NCBI RefSeq assembly: GCF_010015445.1
Contig: NC_053133.1
Span: forward strand, 24,137,922 to 24,201,921
Direction: 5' to 3'
From: Perca fluviatilis
Lineage: Eukaryota; Chordata; Actinopteri; Perciformes; Percidae
Length of the DNA stretch: 64,000 nt
Part shown: in pieces, positions 57,611-64,000 of the stretch
How the letters are laid out: each line of letters starts with the position of its first letter
Position numbering within the stretch: the stretch's first letter is position 1
The notes under the pieces: generated by a model
The model's database searches: none
The model's input: the letters and a program-made list of their open reading frames with translations, nothing else
What the model was told of the DNA's origin: nothing
Position numbers and translations under genes: made by a program

Positions 57611-58301
57611 AATTCAGCTTAATTCAACTTCAAACTAGGCAGAATTTCCCACACCATAAAGGAACACATTATCCTATTTGGAGATACCTGGAATTCACTA
57701 GAAGCTTTAGTTTCCTGTGAAATCCAGCAGGATTCAACCCAACGACCCACCAGGCAGCACTGTTAGTAATTTTGTTATTCAGAGCTTAGCTCATTTCCCA
57801 TTAAGTGTTTACATTACTGGGTCCATCCACTGCACACCTCAATTTAAAACAGCACGCATGACAGAGGCCCGGTGGCTTGTGTCAACTCGCTGAGACACAC
57901 ATTTGACTGTGCAGTTTTTCCGGTCACTGACCATGACCATGCAAACCTCAACAAATAAAAAATCAGTCTTTCAATACTTTTTCCCAAAGAAGTTTTAAAG
58001 TCAGTCTTTGACAGAAAATAAAGACGACCCACACAAAAACAAATCTAAAAGTTGTAATTCTGGCCTTTCTGTTAGTGGTTTATTATACAAAGCGTATTTT
58101 GGCTGTGTACTTCAGCAAGTTGAGTTTATAATCAGCGGGAAGATAGAATGGTAGATAGACAGAGGAGAGTTGTAGCCCTTTGTATACTCAAATTGAAAAA
58201 GGACCAAACCATATTGAACTAATTTACATTTGATTGTAAATGTAGCAGACACTTGTATCTTCCCTGGTAAAGCTCTGTCAGCTGTTGGAGACCTTTTAGT
58301 C

Positions 58302-59026
58302 TTAAAGGACAATTCCGGCACAAAATTAACCTAGGGATCTGTTTTCATGCTAATCGAATGTGTCTGTAGCTTGAAACTAGCTACTGCAAACCGGTGTTTA
58401 GCTGCTAACGCTAGCTTTAGGGGCACAGGGTAAATCGCTATTTCTACACCATTAACAAGGCTCAAAATAGCACCACACTTAAACAGTAGAATAGTGAGGG
58501 TCCCTACATGCAAACCGAAGCATTGAGAACTTTGAAAGTGTACAGACAGTTTATTTACAAGGATAGATTATAAAGACAGTAGTGTTAATGTTTACATTTT
58601 GGATAACAGTCATGATCAGTCGAACGCCGTGCAACCAGTAACATAGCTCAAACACAGCAATGTTAGTGGTGTAGAAGTAGTGATTTACCCTGTGCCCCCG
58701 AAAGCTAGCGTTAGCAGCTAAACACCGGTTTGCAGTAGCTAGTTTCAAGCTACAGACACATTGGATTAGCATTAAAACAGATCCCAGAGAACGTTCGACT
58801 CGGTACACATATGTTACCGACATATGTCCTGCCGCGTCCACTGCGTCACCCATGCTCTGCTGTGCCACGTTACATCCTGTAACGCCCTGCTGTGCCCGGC
58901 TATGACATGAACTACTACGACTACCATTGTAGTCACTGTTCCATTATCTTTATTGTGACTATTACGCCAAAAATTGAATTGAATTATTAACCCCTAGGTT
59001 CATTTTGTGCCAGAATTGTCCTTTAA
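58302..59026. mobile_element. Foldback element with long inverted arms, right arm interrupted
   Basis: Outer ends TTAAAGGACAATTCCGGCAC and the complement of TTAAAGGACAATTCTGGCAC. The inner arm GCTACTGCAAACCGGTGTTT, AGCTGCTAACGCTAGCTTT at about 58380-58420 recurs inverted at about 58701-58742. The arms are over 100 bp. In the right arm about 200 bp (58788-58988) of unrelated sequence splits CAGATCCC from CCTAGGTTCAT. Non-coding. TTAA at both ends may be the target site. Confidence 0.75.
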
Positions 59027-62000
59027 GCAAGTAATACACTAACTTTTCCAACTGGGTCATAAAACATGCCTTGTTGTCTTTGCTTGTTTGTTTCTGATCA
59101 TTTCCCTGCTACTAACCTCGGAAGGACCGTTTATAAAAAGGTCTACAAGTTTGCTTAGTGTAGTTGTAACCATCCTCCAACACCTTAAAGCCGAGAGTCA
59201 ACACTTTAACCTCACACACCGTTTCATTTCAAATCCAACGTGCTGCAGTACAGAGCCAAAACAACAGACCATGTGTCACTGTCTAAATACTTAGGGCCTG
59301 TGCTGCAGATAGTGTATATTATCGTCTGATAAATGGGAAAATTTAATTATTACTATTGTCCAGACAGTGGACTCGCAGATGATAATATGGCGCCTTAGGG
59401 GTTGGAGCCAACTATTCAACTATCTGGTGTGGATATTGTGGAAACGGCTGCTGTCCCACTGCTGCAGACGCACACCCACGGTCGGAGACAAACACACCAC
59501 AGGAGCAGAAGTAAAAATGGCTCTCACGTGTTGGAGCGACACATTATCCATCTGGGTTGTGCTCAAATCCCTCTCTGGTGCTGATGAGCTATTCCAGCAG
59601 TTAGCAAATCAGTCATTTGAAACCTCATCACTCCAAAAAGGTTTATTTAAACTAACGCCTAATTTCTAATAAAGAGCACAGACAGAACCTTTTTTTTTGT
59701 GTGCGTTTCCTGTGTTTAATGAACGCATTTGAGAATTTTAATCATTTAAGTAATTTATCAAGTTAGAAATGCAAGAAATTCTGTTCTCAGTGTTGGTCAG
59801 ACAAAACAGAATTTCACCCCAAGGTCTAAGATGCTGTGAGGTATTTTTCACTATTTTCTCTCATTTTATGGACTGAATAGTATTTGGCCTCAGGGTAGGC
59901 CTTAAAACACATTCTTCAACTGGTTTTCTGGAGGAATTGGCTGTAAAACAACTAGAGGCCATGGAATATCTTAGTTGTTTGCAGTTAGAGAATTCTAAAA
60001 CCTCCGATGGTAAATTAAATACTAAAATTCCCATAACATTTGTGTTTGACGTGTGAATAGGAGGAGGATGTACAGTATTCTGCCTTGCAACACTCTAGTT
60101 CATCATTATGGCAACAAAGAGAGACAGACCAAGATAACGGTAATATCCTATTAAAAGGGGGACATATCTAATAAGAATCCTAAAGAAAAAATGCGCTGAG
60201 AAACAACAAAAAAAATGATTCTGAGGGAAATTTGAGGTGCACACACATGCATGCATACACACAGAACCATAAAAATATGCTTTCGGTGAGTAAGGAACAG
60301 TTGGTGAGCCTTGGAGAGAAAACTACATATTGCAGTTAAAATATGGAAATCACCAGCATTTTTCTCTAGGAGATGACTTGAGAATAACCCACCCGAGAGG
60401 AAAGAAGAAGAAAAAAAAAAAAGGCTTTGGCCATTTACATTGTTTAACATGCAGCACAAGAGCAGACGTCAAAGAATACGGGTTGCTAAAGAATACACAA
60501 GGCTTTTCAACCTAGGGCCTAGGCAACAACACGGCCCGTTGTGCCCGGCACCCGACATGCAGTGCTGAAATGCGCGCTCGCACAGCAGCTGAATGTGGAA
60601 TCTGCGAAGAAGGATCAGCTCCCCTTTTAAGGGCACAAGAACATACAGTGTCCTTTCACTTAGGCATTCCCTATTCAGCCTAAGCTCAGGCTGTGAGATG
60701 ACTCCACAATAGACTGGGTCGGCTGAGTCTATCACCTAGAGCTCGCGCGCACCACATCAGTCAACAAGCCAATAGTGCACCTGTATAGTGCTGCTAAGGG
60801 ATTTCCCTGCCGTGCCAAAGGCCAAACAAAAGGCTCAAGACACTGAATGGAGATCCTGCATACTGTACTTTACTTTGCCTCTATCCATCCAATGCTTCTA
60901 TCCGGAGATTAAGGGGTTTAGAGAAAGCGGAAAAAAAAAAAAAATAAATAAAAAAAAAATGTAGTCCCCTTCCAGCAGATCGAGGCTTCTTCTCTTATTC
61001 AACAGATATTGCATTGTTTGAGAAACAAGCAGCTGCGGGGAAGCAAAAAAAAAAAAAAAATGGGAAGGAGAGGGGGGTGATACTTGGAGAGGGAGTGGAG
61101 ACTTTAAACAGAGACAGTATTATCTGAAAGGATGCATGATAAATGGTTAAGTCGTTTCCATGTATATTTGATGTCGCCTTAGTCCTAAAGGTGCGTGGTG
61201 CATGGAGCCCTCAGGCTCTGAGAAACTCTGCACCACCAACCCCTTCCTCCTGTCGACTCTGTTCCCCTAGCTGGCTGCTCTCAGCTCGATTTGTTTGCAC
61301 TCATCTTTCTCCCAGTCTGGGCCTTGGTTAACATTTAATTCTGCCTTGACAGATACAGGCAGGAGACTGTCAAAACGTGGGGCCATCAAATAATGAAATG
61401 TGAATCAGCTCAGCCACCAGCGGATCGGGCCACAGACAGCACACACACCAAATATTGGGCCTTGCTCTCTTTAATGAGCTCATAGCTGTCTGACTGAACA
61501 CAGCCGTGTCTCTCACCTCTCCGACACCGCTGGAGCTGCGGATTTCTTGTCTGCCCGGGAAAAGCTCTGCAGCAGAAACAAAAAGTTCAATCCTGCCTCA
61601 AAGTGCTCCTGATACTTGAGGAGGCCTTAAATAAAACATGGAAATGAATCCTGACACGTTGCGGGGAGCCATCTTCGATCCGAGAGTAACACAAGGTAGG
61701 GCTGTTGTACAAGAGGAGTAATGGTGTAGCCGATGCTGCAGTGAGGGCCAACAAGACAATCAATGACGAATTACATGACACCGGGGCTAATGTCCTTGAT
61801 TAGTCTTGCTATGAGAACAAATGAAGCGAGGCCCTCGACAATCACATGAGAGACAATGCGGCTCCGAGAGGAGTTGATGCGTCAGGCGGCTCTGCAGCAG
61901 ATGAGCTTGAGTCTGATTATATAAGCTCACAGTCAGGAGACACACAGATCCTTCAAAGGCGGGTTTTAACCCTGCTGACTGACCGGACATGTTTATCTCA

Positions 62001-62204
62001 ACAAAAAGACATTCAACAATGGAAAAACAGAATATAAATGATTCATTTAGGCTTGAATAGTGAATTTAGAAAAAAAATAAAAATGAAATACCATTAGACT
62101 ATAATTAATAAAACACGAAATGACCTCAAAATAATGAGCGCTACCTGGAAACGATGGATGGCGGAAAAGATCTGATCAACCACAACCAACGATTCGCTGG
62201 TGGA

Positions 62205-62850
62205 GATTTGTGTAGCCAGTAGAGCTTAGATTGGGCCCAAAAAAATCAAGCCCGACCCTAGTCCAGCCCGGCGCGACACATTAACTGTAATTATGAGCCC
62301 CAGCTCGATTTAAACCAGACATTTTTTTTAATACGTGGGACGTTATAACTGACGTTCTCAACTACAATTCCGAGTTGTTTGAACTGCAGAAATCTGTTTA
62401 GAAGGGGTATGCTTGGAGAAGTAACAAAAGAGGACATTGAAGAATGACTATCATCTTTTCTGCCATAGCGATCCTGCTTCATGTGTCTGTTCATCGTCCC
62501 CGCTTTTTTTGCTGTCATAGGCGAGCAGCGTGCTGCACTTAATGCACTCGACACAGCCGACACATATGTTGTCACTGCCCACGACTTGTTTAAAATGGTT
62601 CCATACCTCCGACTTTCCTCCAAACATGCTCTTAAGGTAGGCTAATTCTCCTGTTTTTCTTTACATCTTCAAGCTCCATGTTGCACTTCAGCTACACAAT
62701 ACAGCACAGCAGGCTCGGTGTGATGCGTGCGAGTGGAGGAGACGCTGCGCATGATTATGGCATAGCTTTCTCCCCACCCAATTAGGCTAAGGATAGTGGT
62801 GGAAAATATCCAGTTCGGGCTCAGGCAGAGAATCTAACCTCTAGTAGCCC
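62205..62850 (-). pseudogene. hAT transposase remnant with BED zinc finger
   Basis: On the - strand from about 62626: MFGGKSEVWNHFKQVVGSDN, ICVGCVECIKCSTLLAYDSK, KSG, then, after a one-base frame change in an A run near 62509, GTMNRHMKQDRYGRKDDSHS. The SEVWNHF, CxxC and GT-NRH-K pattern is the BED finger found at the N-terminus of hAT transposases. The catalytic domain is missing. The flanks (AGCCCGACC.. and ..TTCGGGCTCAGGCAGAGAAT) look like hAT end regions, but no duplication was found. Confidence 0.6.
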
Positions 62851-64000
62851 GTGCTTCCACATTAGGGCTGTGTATTTGTGTCCATCGACAAATCAACACA
62901 GTCTTCATATTCTATTACTAGACTAATATAATAATATTGGTCAAAATTGTGCAGCCCATCTGCGTTTTTAATTCTCTAATGATTAGTTCAAATCATATAA
63001 TTGACAGGCTCACCTCAGGTATTCAGGAGCCCTGGGTGAAAGAAAAGCGTACATTGAGCTAAGGGGGTGAGAGTTGTAAATTGGCAGGTTCAAATGAAGT
63101 GACAATACAAAGTCAGACAAAGCCCTCGATCTGGTAGCATTTTGTGCCGAAAGGAAGGAAGACTTGAAGAGATGATTTTAAATTAACTGACCTTTTAAAA
63201 AGGCATTGCTAATCTAGTCACATGAAACAGCAATTTATGAGGGGGGAAATGTTCATTTGCTAGAAATGAGCATCTATCAATCATGGTGACAGAGCTGCAC
63301 ACTGGGGAGAGGAAATGGGAGGAATTTAGGGACGGAGGATGACACAGGAGAGAGAGAGTGTGTGTGTGTGTGTACGTAACTACGCCCCCTGATAAGGAGG
63401 GAGGGAGGTGAGGGAGAGGGGGGGGGGAGCCAGAAGCAGACAGAAAGGGAGACAGAGTGAACGGCTTTAAATAATGCCACCATAAGGCCAATGTTTCATA
63501 AAAAGCTAAAGCTTGGGCACACAAACAGTATCAATCACAGGTAGCTGGAGAAGGCTGTATGAGCCAAATGAAATCAAAGTCTGACCTTCCTACCCTTTGC
63601 AAGTTCTACAGGCCTGTTCCAACAAACCCATTTGTGCTCACCTCCAGCTAATTAGTTGAGTAAAGAACAAATTGTACATCGGATTAATGTGCTGGTCACG
63701 GGGATAGCAAGCAAGTCCAGTCCAAAAATTACACTTGAACACGTACCCAACTATTCACACACTCAGTTTAATGTATGATATTATGCATCCACATACATAT
63801 GCATCGAGTATAAGTAGGCGAATAGGAGATGATGGAAATGGCTCGTGGATGCGTTTCTGAGAGCCCTGTAATTGTATTTTTACTTGGCAGCAAATGAGAC
63901 ATTGTAAATGCCTAAAAACCACTATCTATTTTCCTTAAGTGGTGGTTGATAACAAGATGAAAAACAGCCAAGGAGTGAAGCAGCACACGGGGAAGGCAGC

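Larger units (their letters stand above)
56084..64000 (-). other. drosha intron (no further exon recognised)
   Basis: About 7.9 kb upstream of the last drosha exon on the - strand. I looked for the preceding dsRBD exon (residues like YFKGERIGCGKGPSIQQAEM) and did not find it. Contents: a repeat copy at about 57280-57610, a foldback element at 58302-59026, a hAT remnant at about 62205-62850, A runs at 60412, 60930 and 61046, and a (GT)n at about 63357-63373. Confidence 0.55.

Noticed and set aside
61520..61581. Possible drosha exon on the - strand (frame LLQSFSRADKKSAAPAVSE before a GTGAGA)
   Set aside because: Does not match any part of Drosha that I recognise, and no acceptor fits. A chance donor-like site.

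Overview
The window is teleost nuclear DNA, most likely from a percomorph fish. It has vertebrate split genes with GT/AG introns, CA/GT/TC microsatellites, and many fish-type DNA transposons (hAT, Tc1-like, MITEs), a tRNA-derived SINE and a LINE remnant. The species cannot be told from the sequence alone.

One gene fills most of the window: a complete type II classical cadherin on the + strand. I assembled it from 11 coding exons between 3069 and 51918. They sum to 2400 nt (799 residues), and every junction has GT/AG and a consistent phase. The order is signal peptide, propeptide ending RSKR, five EC repeats, one membrane helix and a catenin-binding tail. It belongs to the CDH6/CDH9/CDH10 group. 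Three things point to cdh6: an RGD in EC1, tail and EC4-EC5 sequence closest to CDH6, and the neighbouring gene. That neighbour, on the - strand, is the last coding exon of drosha (55953-56083), which meets cdh6 tail to tail as CDH6 and DROSHA do on human 5p13. No other drosha coding exon was recognised, so 56084-64000 is taken as drosha intron.

Layout: 1-2914 is upstream or 5' intron DNA with a tandem duplication. 2915-3305 is the first coding exon with its 5'UTR. 3306-14552 is intron 1, holding a 1.7 kb hAT element with a SINE and two MITEs nested in it. 14553-40070 holds coding exons 2-10 and introns with at least eight further transposon copies. 40071-51409 is intron 10, with a TIR element carrying a RecQ-like helicase fragment, a 57-bp palindrome, about 7.5 kb of a 25-bp-type satellite, a LINE 3'-end remnant, about 1 kb of the same satellite inverted, and an unclassified repeat. 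51410-51918 is the last coding exon (cytoplasmic tail). 51919-55952 holds the two facing 3'UTRs. 56084-64000 is drosha intron with a foldback element and a hAT remnant.

Cdh6 is a calcium-dependent homophilic adhesion protein acting with catenins. Drosha is the nuclear RNase III that cuts pri-miRNAs. They are neighbours, not functional partners. I found no evidence of a new multi-gene system. The most unusual object is the intron-10 satellite with its inverted arm, which would fold into long double-stranded RNA in cdh6 pre-mRNA.
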